Shown here one piece after another: positions 1 through 8,833 of a stretch of 64,000 nt of DNA. The notes beneath the pieces are model-generated. The model was not told the DNA's origin. It did no database searches and saw only the letters and a program-made list of their open reading frames with translations. Where the stretch lies: assembly GCA_903899015.1 (NCBI GenBank), contig CAIUHP010000081.1, positions 22,736 to 86,735 of the forward strand, written 5' to 3'. Source of the stretch: an uncultured Armatimonadota bacterium. GTDB lineage: Bacteria; Armatimonadota; Fimbriimonadia; Fimbriimonadales; Fimbriimonadaceae. Position numbers and translations under genes: made by a program. Numbering within the stretch: the first letter of the stretch is position 1; the number at the start of each line of letters is the position of its first letter.

Positions 1-1
1 G

Positions 2-466
2 ATGTTGCGTTCGAAGCGACCGACTCGCGAGCGTCTAAAAGCGATGCTCATCGAACGCGTGATGTATCGATTCCAATGTGTCCAAGGACATAAGCAAGGC
101 ATTGATGACTTGCTAGTCGACCTTCGGCCAAAACTTTTGGAGCGCAGGAGCCGCTACTATGCCAATGAGGCCAAGATTTTCGCCGAAATCCTGATCGAAG
201 GTCGAACGACTGGCCATTTTGAGTTTGAGGATCCATTCAAGGTTGCCGAGGCCTTTCTCGATGCAACCAACTCACTCCTTCCTCACAGTTTAAGCCCATC
301 TCAGTTGGGCGAGCGTGGTCCACTGTTGGATCGCACCAGTCTTTTGGCCGAGCTTATGGTCAAATCCGTCGAAACTGACGCGAAGCTGCGAACGAAATCT
401 GACGAACAAACGAAGAAATTAGACGAACTGACTAAATTAGAAATTGAGTCAGTGTTAAAGGGATAA
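2..466 (+). CDS. TetR-type regulator, C-terminal part (cut by window edge)
   Basis: The visible 154 residues are helical and look like the ligand-binding C-terminal domain of a TetR-family repressor. A segment rich in Arg and Lys at the start is followed by helices and a Gly-x-Phe turn (GHFEFEDP, about residues 71-78) of the kind seen in that family. The DNA-binding helix-turn-helix must lie upstream of the window, so the true start is not visible. The stop lies 4 bases before an EmrA/HlyD gene, so the two are probably co-transcribed and the protein probably controls that exporter. Family assignment is by general pattern only. Confidence 0.55.
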   Translation: MLRSKRPTRERLKAMLIERVMYRFQCVQGHKQGIDDLLVDLRPKLLERRSRYYANEAKIFAEILIEGRTTGHFEFEDPFKVAEAFLDATNSLLPHSLSPSQLGERGPLLDRTSLLAELMVKSVETDAKLRTKSDEQTKKLDELTKLEIESVLKG

Positions 467-470
467 TCAG

Positions 471-2072
471 ATGGCAACCGTAATGCAGAAAGAGAAAAAT
501 ATCGACCAGGAGGCCACTTCTGGAACGTCTGATGTAGCCGCTCAAAATCCGGATATCGCTACTAAGAAGAGCCGCAAACCGCTCCTGTTCGGAGCGTTGG
601 CTGTTCTTGGAGTTGTTGCCGCGATTATGGCGGTCAGGTTTGTGATCTGGTCATCTGGGCACGTCAGCACCGACGACGCAACGATTACTTCCGACGTCGT
701 AGCCATCGCACCACAGGTAAGTGGAACCGTCATTTCCGTGCCTGTCAGTGAGAACCAACACGTCAAGAAGGGCGACCTACTTGTTCAACTGGATTCTGCT
801 TCGTACGAAACAGCGGTTGCTCAAGCCAAAGCGAACCTGGAATTAGCGATTGCTCAAGCTAAGGGAGCTGCCGCCACCGTATCACTCACTCAGCAGAACG
901 CCGCCGCTCAAATTCAACAAGCTCAAGGCATTGTCGGCCAGTCGACGGGAAGTATCGAAGGCTCCGTGGCAGACTTTGCCAAAGCTTCATCGGCCATTTC
1001 ACAAGCCAAGGCTCAGGCAAGCGGTGCGGATGCAAGCTACTACGGAGCGAAGGCGAATGTCTCCATCGCGGTCGCAAACAAACAAAAAGCACTCGATGCG
1101 GTTGCAGGCGCCCAAGCCCAACTTGATACCGCTAAGGCGGCTTTGAACACTGCCAAAGCAAACGTTGAAGCAATGATCGCAACTGCTGATAACGCAGATA
1201 AGCAGGCGGTTCGTAATGAAACGCTGTTCCGACAGGGCGCAGTGAGTGGACAAGTTGCAGAAGCATCTCGGGCCGCAGCTGATGTCGCTAAGGCTCAGGT
1301 AGCCGCCTCTCAACAGCAGGTTGAACAGGCGAAGGCAGTTGTTGCTCAAAGACAATCTGATTTGAGATCTGCTAGGAATCAGCTTCCGGCAGCAGACGCA
1401 GCCATCTCGCAAGCGAAGGCTTTGCTTTCTGCCGCTCAGAATCAAGTACAGGCGGCTCGAAGCACGATTGACCAGGTGAAAGCGCAAGCGCAGTCGGCGA
1501 AAGCGGCAATTGCCCAAGCCAAGGGCAAGGGAACTCAGGCTTCCGGTCAGCTACTTCAAGCAAACGAAGGTTCCACTCAGGTTGTCGTGAGTCAGACCGC
1601 GCAAATGCAGGCGGAAGCTCGAGTGGCTCAGGCCCAGGCTGCCCTGAAAGATGCAGAGATTAACTTGTCTCGAACGAAAATTGTCTCCCCTGCCGACGGT
1701 CGCGTCAGCAAGAATTCAGTTGACGTTGGAAACCTTGTTCAACCAGGCGGCACGCTGATGGCGATCGTTCCAGACGAAGATGCTTGGGTCACGGCAAACT
1801 TCAAAGAGACTCAGCTCGCGGATGTCAAACCGGGACAAGAGGTTGATGTTGAAGTTGATGCCCTGCCTGGCAAAGTCTATAAAGGTAAAGTCGGCAGCAT
1901 CTCTGCTGGAACGGGAGCTACATTTGCGCTCCTTCCTCCTGACAATGCAACCGGAAACTTTACTAAAGTCGTTCAGCGTTTGTCCGTGAAGATTCTGTTA
2001 GACCATGGCCAACCTGACATGGATCGACTGAGGACGGGTATGTCCGTTACGGCAACGATCACCACGAAATAA
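471..2072 (+). CDS. EmrA/HlyD-type membrane fusion protein
   Basis: 533 residues. A cytoplasmic tail of about 35 residues precedes one membrane helix (about 36-60). The motif STDDATI then leads into a lipoyl-like beta domain (about 67-112) with the family pattern VSGTV, VKKGDLLVQLD. An unusually long Ala/Gln-rich alpha-helical hairpin (about 113-400) follows, then a C-terminal beta-barrel containing SPADGRVSKN. Such proteins form the periplasmic adaptor between an inner-membrane transporter (often MFS or ABC) and an outer-membrane channel in drug efflux. The hairpin is longer than in the roughly 390-residue EmrA. No transporter or TolC gene is visible here, so the partner is elsewhere. A strong terminator follows. 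Confidence 0.88.
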   Translation: MATVMQKEKNIDQEATSGTSDVAAQNPDIATKKSRKPLLFGALAVLGVVAAIMAVRFVIWSSGHVSTDDATITSDVVAIAPQVSGTVISVPVSENQHVKKGDLLVQLDSASYETAVAQAKANLELAIAQAKGAAATVSLTQQNAAAQIQQAQGIVGQSTGSIEGSVADFAKASSAISQAKAQASGADASYYGAKANVSIAVANKQKALDAVAGAQAQLDTAKAALNTAKANVEAMIATADNADKQAVRNETLFRQGAVSGQVAEASRAAADVAKAQVAASQQQVEQAKAVVAQRQSDLRSARNQLPAADAAISQAKALLSAAQNQVQAARSTIDQVKAQAQSAKAAIAQAKGKGTQASGQLLQANEGSTQVVVSQTAQMQAEARVAQAQAALKDAEINLSRTKIVSPADGRVSKNSVDVGNLVQPGGTLMAIVPDEDAWVTANFKETQLADVKPGQEVDVEVDALPGKVYKGKVGSISAGTGATFALLPPDNATGNFTKVVQRLSVKILLDHGQPDMDRLRTGMSVTATITTK

Positions 2073-2096
2073 TCGTTTCCTAAGGACGCATCCGAT

Positions 2097-2126
2097 AAAT
2101 TAGGCCCGAAAGGGCCTAATTTTATT
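2097..2126 (+). terminator. intrinsic terminator after the EmrA-type gene
   Basis: Perfect 11-bp stem (arms 2097-2107 and 2112-2122) with a GAAA tetraloop, followed by a T-rich stretch. It ends the TetR/EmrA transcript. Confidence 0.9.
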
Positions 2127-2189
2127 TATTTAGCGCAACAAATGCCGCCGTTTAATCTTCTATGATCATAGGAACATTGGAGGTTCAAG

Positions 2190-2705
2190 TTGAAAAAATC
2201 GAATTTCATGAAGTTAGCAATGATCGCCGTAGCAGCCGGTTCAGTTGTCGCTGCAAACGCCCAGAGTAACGGCCCAAGTGGCTTGTCAGCCAGAATTGGT
2301 GCCTACTTCCCGACAAGTGATTCGGCGAAGAATCTGGGAAGCACTTGGTTCGTTTTCGGCGCGGACTATAAATTGAACAGTCTCGCAGTCGCTGCGCCTG
2401 GGGTGGGTCTGCAGTCGTATTTGGGAATTTCGGCCGACTATTACGCCAAAGGCGGAGACAGTAACCTTCCGGTTGCGTTGACTTACAATCTGCGGCAGAG
2501 CCAAATGGTTTACTCCATCGGTATCGGACCCGAGTTCCGAAACTCCGGTGATCTCACTTCGACGGGCGTTGGATTAGCCGAGCAGGTCGGTGTTTCTTAC
2601 GAACTAGGAAACATGCCTACGCCGATCTTCATTCAGGCAAAGTACTTCATAAGCGGCCGCCCCGAGCTTCGCGGTCTAGGCGTTTACGTCGGAATTCGCT
2701 TCTAA
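2190..2705 (+). CDS. small exported protein, outer-membrane beta-barrel-like
   Basis: 171 residues starting at a TTG codon that is placed by a GGAGG ribosome site 6 bases upstream. Residues 1-24 form a clear signal peptide (basic start, hydrophobic core, AANAQ cleavage region). The mature part has alternating polar and hydrophobic residues, many glycines and a terminal aromatic (GIRF), as in small outer-membrane barrels. No family was recognised with certainty. It stands alone between two terminators. Confidence 0.7.
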   Translation: MKKSNFMKLAMIAVAAGSVVAANAQSNGPSGLSARIGAYFPTSDSAKNLGSTWFVFGADYKLNSLAVAAPGVGLQSYLGISADYYAKGGDSNLPVALTYNLRQSQMVYSIGIGPEFRNSGDLTSTGVGLAEQVGVSYELGNMPTPIFIQAKYFISGRPELRGLGVYVGIRF

Positions 2706-2728
2706 TCCAGAAGTCGAACTGCAAATTT

Positions 2729-2766
2729 CGAAGGGCCGACTCGTTTGAGACGGCCCTTCGTGGTTT
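2729..2766 (+). terminator. terminator of the small exported protein gene
   Basis: 10-bp perfect stem (2729-2738 with 2751-2760) and a 12-base loop, followed by TGGTTTATT. Confidence 0.75.
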
Positions 2767-2784
2767 ATTGGGGAAGATTTGGTA

Positions 2785-2823
2785 CACAAAAAAGCGGGTC
2801 TGCCTTAAAGGACAGACCCGCTC
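2785..2823 (-). terminator. glnA terminator
   Basis: Stem of ten perfect pairs (2793-2802 with 2813-2822) extended internally by CCTT/AAGG. On the minus strand it is followed by a run of T (AAAAAA on the plus strand at 2788-2793). It lies 15 bases after the glnA stop. Confidence 0.85.
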
Positions 2824-2837
2824 TTGAAAGTTGAACC

Positions 2838-4247
2838 TTACGCGTCGGCGTAGAGGTAGAACTCATATGGGTGTGGACGAAGGTCAACTGCGTCGCACTC
2901 GTTAACGAGCTTGTACTCAACATAGCTCTCAATGAGCTCCTTGGTGAATACGTCGCCCTTGAGCAAGAACTCATGGTCTTCCATGAGGGCCGCAAGAGTT
3001 GCTCGAAGTGAACCAGGAGTCTGCTGAATGCCGGCTCGCTCGAGTGGTGGCAATTCGTAAAGGTCCTTGTCTAGAGGCTTCGGTGGCTCGATTCGGTTCT
3101 GGATACCGTCGATACCGGCCATCATCAGCGCCGAGAAGGCGAGATAAGGATTAGCCATAGGGTCTGGAGCGCGGAACTCGACTCGCTTAGCCTTTGGCGA
3201 CTTCGAAACCATCGGGATTCGAACGCAAGCCGATCGGTTTCGAGCTGAGTACATCAAGTTGATGGGAGCTTCGTAACCAGGAACCAATCGTCGATAGGAG
3301 TTGGTTGTTGGGGCGCAGAATGCAAGCAAAGCTGGTGCGTGCTTGAGAAGGCCACCGATGTACCAACGAGCGGTGTCGCTGAGGCCAGCGTATCCGGTTT
3401 CATCATAGAACGTAGGTTCGCCGTTCTTCCAGATGGACTGGTGGCAGTGCATACCGCTACCGTTGTCTCCGAAAATGGGCTTAGGCATAAACGTGGCTAC
3501 GTAGCCGTGCTGATAAGCCGTGTTCTTAACGATGTACTTGTATCGCTGAAGTTGGTCGGCCATCTTCTTCAGGGTGTCGAACTTCATGTCGATTTCGCAC
3601 TGGCCAGCTGAAGCAACTTCGTGGTGGTGCATTTCGACATTGATGCCTGTCTCGATCATCTGAGCAACCATTTCGGCTCGAAGATCGTGAAGCTTGTCGA
3701 CGGGAGCAACTGGATAATAGCCGCCCTTCTGCTTGGTGGTGAATCCTGGGCTGCCTTCTCGACCTGATGTCCAGAATGCTTCGTCCGAATCGATCTTGTA
3801 GAACGCGCCGCTTGGACCGTTGTCATAAAGCAATTCGTCGAAGACAAAGAACTCGGCTTCTGGGCCGATGAAAATCGTGTCGCCGATGCCAGTGGACTTC
3901 AGGTAAGCCTCAGCCTTTTCAGCCGTGAATCGAGGGTCCTTGCCGTATCGCTGACCAGTCAATGGGTCGGTGATATCGCAGAGGATAACTGCAGTTGGCA
4001 GCTCCGAATACGGATCCATGAAAATGGTTGTCGGGTCGGGCATGAGAAGCATGTCCGACTCGTTGATGGTTTGGAATCCTCGGATGCTGGAGCCATCGAA
4101 GGCGAGTCCATCCTCGAATTTGTCTTCGGTAAAGTGATTTACCGGAATGCTGAAGTGCTGCCATGTACCGAGCAAGTCGGTAAAGCGAATGTCAACAAAT
4201 TGAGCGTCGTTTTCAGTTGCAAATGCGACGGCGTCCTTAGGGGTCAT
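2838..4247 (-). CDS. glnA: glutamine synthetase, type I
   Basis: 469 residues, the usual GSI length. It makes glutamine from glutamate, ammonia and ATP in the cytosol. Visible family marks are DGSSIRGF (51-58), the metal-binding GPEAEFF (128-134), NGSGMHCHQS (262-271), the active-site loop around NLMYSARNR (330-338) and RVEFRAPDP. The segment KDLYELPP places a tyrosine exactly at position 397, the adenylylation site of GSI-beta enzymes, so control by adenylylation is likely by family knowledge. The ATG is set by GGAGG in the leader. The leader also contains a terminator-like hairpin and a possible sigma-54 promoter, listed separately. Confidence 0.97.
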   Translation of the reverse strand: MTPKDAVAFATENDAQFVDIRFTDLLGTWQHFSIPVNHFTEDKFEDGLAFDGSSIRGFQTINESDMLLMPDPTTIFMDPYSELPTAVILCDITDPLTGQRYGKDPRFTAEKAEAYLKSTGIGDTIFIGPEAEFFVFDELLYDNGPSGAFYKIDSDEAFWTSGREGSPGFTTKQKGGYYPVAPVDKLHDLRAEMVAQMIETGINVEMHHHEVASAGQCEIDMKFDTLKKMADQLQRYKYIVKNTAYQHGYVATFMPKPIFGDNGSGMHCHQSIWKNGEPTFYDETGYAGLSDTARWYIGGLLKHAPALLAFCAPTTNSYRRLVPGYEAPINLMYSARNRSACVRIPMVSKSPKAKRVEFRAPDPMANPYLAFSALMMAGIDGIQNRIEPPKPLDKDLYELPPLERAGIQQTPGSLRATLAALMEDHEFLLKGDVFTKELIESYVEYKLVNECDAVDLRPHPYEFYLYADA

Positions 4248-4315
4248 TTATTCCTCCGAATCCAAAAACAGAGTGTCCGCATTTGTCTCTGGCAATCGCC
4301 AGCGTCTAGCGCGAA

Positions 4316-4350
4316 CCAAAAAGACGAGGAGGGAAACCCCTCCTGGCGTC
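4316..4350 (-). terminator. terminator-like hairpin in the glnA leader
   Basis: Read on the minus strand: GAC, a 7-bp AGGAGGG/CCCTCCT stem and GTC, followed directly by TTTTT. It lies about 75 bases before the glnA start and 175 bases after the stop of the upstream hydrolase gene. It could end that gene's transcript or work as an attenuator of glnA. Which one cannot be told from sequence. Confidence 0.6.
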
Positions 4351-4375
4351 CATATTAAGTCCCCGTTCGCGACGT

Positions 4376-4391
4376 TGCAGAACGATTGCCA
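4376..4391 (-). promoter_or_regulatory. possible sigma-54 promoter of glnA
   Basis: The minus strand reads TGGCAATCGTTCTGCA. The GG and GC doublets are exactly ten bases apart, as in -24/-12 promoters (consensus TGGCAC-N5-TTGCA). glnA is a classic target of sigma-54 with NtrC. No clear NtrC sites were seen and rpoN is not in the window, so this is a candidate only. Confidence 0.35.
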
Positions 4392-4525
4392 GGATTATTG
4401 CTAATTCTCATGCCAATAGGGAAGTGGGGAGGCCCTAAAAGTTGCGGAAGTATTGTATTCGACCAAAGAAAATCGGGCCCGAGGCGATTGTAAAGACTTG
4501 CTATCCCGTCGGGTTCGAATTGAAT

Positions 4526-5542
4526 TCAAGGGTGCAAGTGTTTTGTTAAGAACATTTTGATCTTGTCCAATGCGATCGGATTTACTGGTCCCTCGTATGC
4601 GTCGTCGTTCTTACCTGTCGTTGGCTTGAAGTTGTGGCTTGTATTTGGAACGATGAGTACCTCAGTTGCCCCTTTCGATCGAGCTTTCAACGCCGCCTCC
4701 AGTTTTGGAGTATCTCGCTCAGGCGAGACTTGAGTGTCATTGGCGCCATTCAGAACTAGAACATCGCCAGGGTAGTTCTTGGCGAGGTCGCAAGGGTCTA
4801 TTCGGCAGTAGGATTGCATAAGTTTTGCCACGGTTGGGTTAAAGAGGGCAGTCAAGCCGGGAGGAACATCTGCGGGGAATGTGCCGGTTTTGGCGACTTG
4901 AGCGGTTGCTTTATCCACTGCATCAAGGTACATCTTTCGAACGGGACCAGCCTGCTTCTGCTTATCCAGGGCTCGCCCGATCTGTTCGTGCAGAATCGGT
5001 CCCATTGGCCTTCCCGCACCTCCCATTGTAACAATGGCTGCCGGTTGATCTTTTTTGCCGGCGAGATTGCTTCCGATCTGCAGGGCGATTTCGGATCCTT
5101 CGCTATGACCGATAATCGCAACTCGTTTCCCATCAACCGAAGGCTGCGACTGCAAAAAGCGCATGGCATTCGTAGCATCGTCTACAAAATTTTCCCACTT
5201 GAAGAACTCGGAGTAATCCTCCGATTTCATCTTTTTGAAGAGAGGCATGTAGGTGTGGCTCGCTCGCTTATCGAATCTCAGCGTAGCAAAACCGCTTTGG
5301 TTCAAAGTCGTGGAGATCTCTTTTAGCAAATTCGTGACGAGCTGGGGTGGTTGATTTCCATTCCGGTCTGTTCGACCGCTTCCTGGTAATAGGAGCACTC
5401 CGGGGACCTTTACTCCGGGGGCATGTTTGGGAATCGATAAGGTGCCCGAAAGCACCATTCCTCCCGCACCTGTAATCTTAACTTCCGTTTCCGTGGTTCC
5501 CTGAAGAAACGCCATCGCCGCCAATCCCATTGCCAGAATCAT
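4526..5542 (-). CDS. secreted alpha/beta hydrolase
   Basis: 338 residues with a short signal peptide (about 1-15). The catalytic triad of the fold can be assigned: nucleophile Ser in GHSEGS, Asp in NGANDTQVS and His in NTSHNFKP. The oxyanion region PGSGRTDRNGN lies near residue 55. The arrangement is that of dienelactone-hydrolase-like or acyl-peptidase-like hydrolases; the substrate is unknown. Two cysteines (SYCRIDPCD) may form a disulfide. A -10-like TGTAAT sits 6 bases before the ATG. A 9-bp palindrome lies just upstream, suggesting repressor control. Confidence 0.8.
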   Translation of the reverse strand: MILAMGLAAMAFLQGTTETEVKITGAGGMVLSGTLSIPKHAPGVKVPGVLLLPGSGRTDRNGNQPPQLVTNLLKEISTTLNQSGFATLRFDKRASHTYMPLFKKMKSEDYSEFFKWENFVDDATNAMRFLQSQPSVDGKRVAIIGHSEGSEIALQIGSNLAGKKDQPAAIVTMGGAGRPMGPILHEQIGRALDKQKQAGPVRKMYLDAVDKATAQVAKTGTFPADVPPGLTALFNPTVAKLMQSYCRIDPCDLAKNYPGDVLVLNGANDTQVSPERDTPKLEAALKARSKGATEVLIVPNTSHNFKPTTGKNDDAYEGPVNPIALDKIKMFLTKHLHP

Positions 5543-5562
5543 TTTCGAATTACACTCCCGTG

Positions 5563-5586
5563 ATATTTAGATGAATGTCTAAATAT
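5563..5586. promoter_or_regulatory. palindromic operator candidate upstream of the hydrolase gene
   Basis: Perfect inverted repeat ATATTTAGA / TCTAAATAT around a 6-base spacer, ending 20 bases before the hydrolase start codon and covering the -35 region. It has no T-run, so a protein-binding site is more likely than a terminator. Confidence 0.5.
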
Positions 5587-5664
5587 ACTCTGTCCGGCAT
5601 AGAAGGGTTGCGTGGGAACCGAGGTTCTGACCATCCCCACAACCCATCTCTCGGTCGAGAGACT

Positions 5665-7245
5665 TTAGATTGGGCCTTTCTTTGCGTAAACCGCTTGCGC
5701 CAGCGCTCCAAGGTCGACTCGAACACTTCCTGGAAGGGTGATTGAGTCCTCAGTGAGGAGTTGATAGGCTTCGGCTCCCTTAGCGTTCAAGATCGGCCGT
5801 ACTGCGTTGTAGAGTTCACTTGCGATGCCTCCTACTTGTTGTGCCCGAAGTCGGGCAGATTGCTCGGCATAAGAAAGAAGGAGGAGGTCGGATACGGCAC
5901 CAATTCCAATTTGGTCCTTCGGGCTGATGGATAGAGCCTTGCCTGCTAATTCAGATAAGAATGAATCTCCAACCGCGACGCCGGAGACTCGACCATCTTT
6001 GACTCGTCGGGCCAATCGCTCGGCAATGAAAAGACGATTTATTTCGTTGGTTCCCTCATAAATTCGGCTCACCCGAGCATCTCGATAATGGCGAGCGATT
6101 GGGAATTCTTCAGTGAAACCGTATCCTCCGTAGACCTGGACTGCCTCATCTACAATCCACGACTCAGCCTCGGTGGCAAACACCTTGCAGGCGCTACATT
6201 CAATCGCGTATTCCTCGGCCGCCTTTCGGTTGCCGTCGACGCTTCCTCCGAATTGATCGAAAGCGCTATCGATCATCGCACCCGTGCGGTAAATCATCGC
6301 TTCTGCGGTAAAGAATAGGGCTGCCATCGTGGCGAATTTCTTCTGAATGAGCCCAAAGCTAGAAATGGATTGGCCGAATTGCTTGCGGTCAAGCGCATAG
6401 TTTGCCGCGACGCCCATCGCATCTCTCGCAGGCCCCATCGACATCGAAGCGAGTTTGAACCGACCAATATTAAGCGCGTTGAAGGCAACGTGGTGGCCCT
6501 GTCCTTCTTGGTGGAGTAGGTTTTCAACTGGTACTTCAGCGTTCTCAAGAATCAAGCGAGCAGTTGAAGAGCCCTTCAGCCCCATTTTGTGTTCTTCCCG
6601 AGAGACACTTACGCCAGGAAATGATTTCTCCACGAGGAACGCGCTGAACTTCTCCCCGTCGATCTTCGCCATCACGAGGAACATGTCCGCCCACTTGGCG
6701 TTACTGATCCACATTTTGGTTCCGTTCAAAATGTACTTGTCGCCTCTGCGATCCGCCCGGGTAGACGCCGAAAGTGCGTCGCTACCGCTGTTTGGTTCGC
6801 TTAAGGCATACGCGCCGATCCATTCTCCCGAGGCTAGACGGGGAAGATATTGAGCTTTTTGAGCGTCGGTACCGAAAAGAGAGATTCCCACTTGGCTGAT
6901 GCCGCTTGTGATGCCATAAGTGACGCTAAACGAGCCGTTGAGGCTCATGAACTCAAGGATCCGGGCGGCTAGGTTCTTAGGCAAGCCAAGTCCCCCAAAT
7001 TCATCCGGGCTGTCAATTCCGCACAGTCCCAGATCCCCAGCTTTTCGAATCAGGTTCGGCATGAGGCCATCTTCCTGATGGTCCAGTCTCTCGACGAGCG
7101 GCAATACTTCTTTGCGGCTGAATTGCTCAGCAGTATCGATCATCAAGGCATCATCACCTTGGAATTGCTCAGCCGTGAAAATGAGGGAAGGGGTTTGCGA
7201 ATAGAAGGCGCATCCGACCGGAACAGCGTCGTTCGAGGGCATCAT
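5665..7245 (-). CDS. acyl-CoA dehydrogenase
   Basis: 526 residues. The FAD-dependent acyl-CoA dehydrogenase fold is clear: an N-terminal helical domain, the signature YALSEPNSGSDA, the KMWISNA strand, and VYGGYGFTEEFPIARHYRDARVSRIYEGTNEI with a glutamate at the usual catalytic-base site. An extra helical C-terminal domain (about 400-526) places it in the longer subgroup of bacterial fatty-acyl-CoA dehydrogenases. It catalyses the first step of beta-oxidation. The chain-length preference cannot be told. No SD is seen; CATAAT lies 8 bases before the ATG, so the mRNA may be leaderless. Confidence 0.93.
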   Translation of the reverse strand: MMPSNDAVPVGCAFYSQTPSLIFTAEQFQGDDALMIDTAEQFSRKEVLPLVERLDHQEDGLMPNLIRKAGDLGLCGIDSPDEFGGLGLPKNLAARILEFMSLNGSFSVTYGITSGISQVGISLFGTDAQKAQYLPRLASGEWIGAYALSEPNSGSDALSASTRADRRGDKYILNGTKMWISNAKWADMFLVMAKIDGEKFSAFLVEKSFPGVSVSREEHKMGLKGSSTARLILENAEVPVENLLHQEGQGHHVAFNALNIGRFKLASMSMGPARDAMGVAANYALDRKQFGQSISSFGLIQKKFATMAALFFTAEAMIYRTGAMIDSAFDQFGGSVDGNRKAAEEYAIECSACKVFATEAESWIVDEAVQVYGGYGFTEEFPIARHYRDARVSRIYEGTNEINRLFIAERLARRVKDGRVSGVAVGDSFLSELAGKALSISPKDQIGIGAVSDLLLLSYAEQSARLRAQQVGGIASELYNAVRPILNAKGAEAYQLLTEDSITLPGSVRVDLGALAQAVYAKKGPI

Positions 7246-7321
7246 AGATAGTAATTATGATGGGTCGCTCAACCCAGAGATGGTACGTTTCCTTCGATTT
7301 ACGCTGAGATTGCCTTGAGCG

Positions 7322-8302
7322 TTACTTCAAGCGATGGATATGGGTAAATGGCCACCAAACCATTTCTGCCTTGCCGATCACCTCATCACGGGTAATCAGA
7401 CCCCAAACGCGCCCATCGTGAGAGTTGTTTCGATTGTCACCCATCATTAAGAAGTGGCCGGGCGGCACCTTTTGTGCCGGGAGCGACAATGCCGCTTTTT
7501 GCTCACTCGAATTTGAAAGCTGGAATTTGCGTGCCACATGATACGGAATCTTATCGCCCGGTAAGCCATCGGTACGTGGATCCGCTGCGTTCGCGTCGAG
7601 TTCGGTGTAGTTCAGAGGAATGACCTCGCCCTTATAATTGACAAGTTTGAAGTTCGCCAGCGTCAGATCTTTTTTGGCGTCGTCCGATACCACTCGGAAA
7701 CTCTGGCAAGGTTCTTCTTGGTCGATACAGTCAGAGTAAGTCTTATAGGGCTCTGGAACGGCGATGCCGTTTCGATAGACCACACCTTTTTTGATCTCGA
7801 CAAGGTCTCCTGGCGCGCCAATACACCTTTTAACATAGTCCATCTTCAGTTCGCCGTCCGCATCGAGGTCACTATGGCGTATGGCCGCAACTGCTGGGGG
7901 ATGGAAAACAATAATGTCTCCCGCCGAAGGTTCGCTGTATCGGTAAACGGCCTTGTTCGCGACAATGAAGTCATTGACTTCTAGGGTCGGCCACATTGAT
8001 CCTGATGGGACTAGGAAAGCCTGGACTCCAAATGGACGGATGACCATGAACACGAAGACGCCGGCATAGATGAAAGCATCGAGCATCTCATTGAAGAACT
8101 TTGCCGCCGCATACGGGGTAGACCGTAAGTGAATGCGTGTGTTCCTTAGGTAGGGAACAACTGCCAAGCGAAGGATTGTGAGAACCGCGACGAACAAAAC
8201 AACATGACTGAGTGGCGTTCGGGCAAGCCCATCCACTAGTTCCCGTGTTCCCGCAGGTTGAGCTTGTGCAATTGGCAGCATCCAGTAATTAAACGCCGTC
8301 AT
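7322..8302 (-). CDS. lepB: signal peptidase I (first of two)
   Basis: 326 residues. An N-terminal membrane helix (about 33-52) and a second one (about 76-92) precede the catalytic box PSGSMWPTL with nucleophile Ser102. The general-base Lys158 is in KRCIGAPGD, and box E is MGDNRNNSHDGR near the C-terminus. It removes signal peptides on the outer face of the membrane. It is a close paralogue of the gene at 8834-9817, colinear along the whole length. A tRNA on the other strand separates the two. Confidence 0.95.
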   Translation of the reverse strand: MTAFNYWMLPIAQAQPAGTRELVDGLARTPLSHVVLFVAVLTILRLAVVPYLRNTRIHLRSTPYAAAKFFNEMLDAFIYAGVFVFMVIRPFGVQAFLVPSGSMWPTLEVNDFIVANKAVYRYSEPSAGDIIVFHPPAVAAIRHSDLDADGELKMDYVKRCIGAPGDLVEIKKGVVYRNGIAVPEPYKTYSDCIDQEEPCQSFRVVSDDAKKDLTLANFKLVNYKGEVIPLNYTELDANAADPRTDGLPGDKIPYHVARKFQLSNSSEQKAALSLPAQKVPPGHFLMMGDNRNNSHDGRVWGLITRDEVIGKAEMVWWPFTHIHRLK

Positions 8303-8415
8303 TCTCCTAAAAGATTCCTGGTAATTGCAGAAATTTACATTCAGGAGCGGTTCAAGTAAGACCCTAATTTAGAGGCATCTGCCGAGCGATTTGCCCGGCA
8401 ACCCGCCGTCAAGGG

Positions 8416-8421
8416 TATCAT
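8416..8421 (+). promoter_or_regulatory. -10 element of the tRNA promoter
   Basis: TATCAT ending 11 bases before the tRNA 5' end, which places the start of transcription just upstream of it. The -35 region (TGCCCG, 18 bases upstream) is weak. Confidence 0.4.
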
Positions 8422-8432
8422 CTTCCCCGGTG

Positions 8433-8508
8433 GGGCCTGTAGCTCAGGGGTTAGAGCGTGCGGCTCATAACCGCTTGGTCGGGGGTTCGATCCCCCCCGG
8501 GCCCACCA
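8433..8508 (+). tRNA. tRNA with anticodon CAT (elongator Met, or Ile2 if C34 is modified)
   Basis: 76 bases folding as a full cloverleaf. The acceptor stem GGGCCTG pairs with CGGGCCC (one G-U), followed by discriminator A and an encoded CCA. The D arm is GCTC/GAGC, the anticodon loop is CTCATAA with CAT at 8466-8468, and the T arm is GGGGG-TTCGATC-CCCCC. Sequence alone does not separate elongator tRNA-Met from lysidine-modified tRNA-Ile2. The acceptor lacks the 1:72 mismatch of initiators. Confidence 0.95.
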
Positions 8509-8833
8509 AAAAACTTCAGTCCGGCCCTACCCCCGGGCACGCGGTATTTTTCATACTGCCAACCAGTTTTCGAATTTCCTTCGTATTTTAGGTTTGGGAC
8601 GCGGTGCGCGTGGATGCGCGGAAGTTGCTCTTCGAAAAAGCGTCGACAAATTGATTGGCTCGTTGTCGAAGCTGCAGTCTCCCGCCATCTATACAGCGGT
8701 CTCTCGATGCGTCCCGAATGGGGACCCATGCACGGTTTCAACGCAGCATTGGATCATAGTGAAGGGACGAATCCCCGGTCCTTTGCACCGGGGAAGGGAA
8801 TTCGTTTAAATCCGCGCTACATGAGGTTGCGAG
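8509..8833. other. intergenic region between the tRNA and the second lepB
   Basis: 325 bases without a convincing gene. Short ORFs here have no ribosome site and no recognisable product. A GC-rich hairpin (CCCCGGT/ACCGGGG with outer ACGAAT/ATTCGT, about 8767-8806) lies just after the second lepB and may form the 3' end of its mRNA, although no T-run follows it on the minus strand. Confidence 0.5.

Noticed and set aside
5640..5664. TCTCTC-GGTC-GAGAGA hairpin after the acyl-CoA dehydrogenase as terminator
   Set aside because: Stem of six pairs without a T-run on the minus strand; too weak to call.
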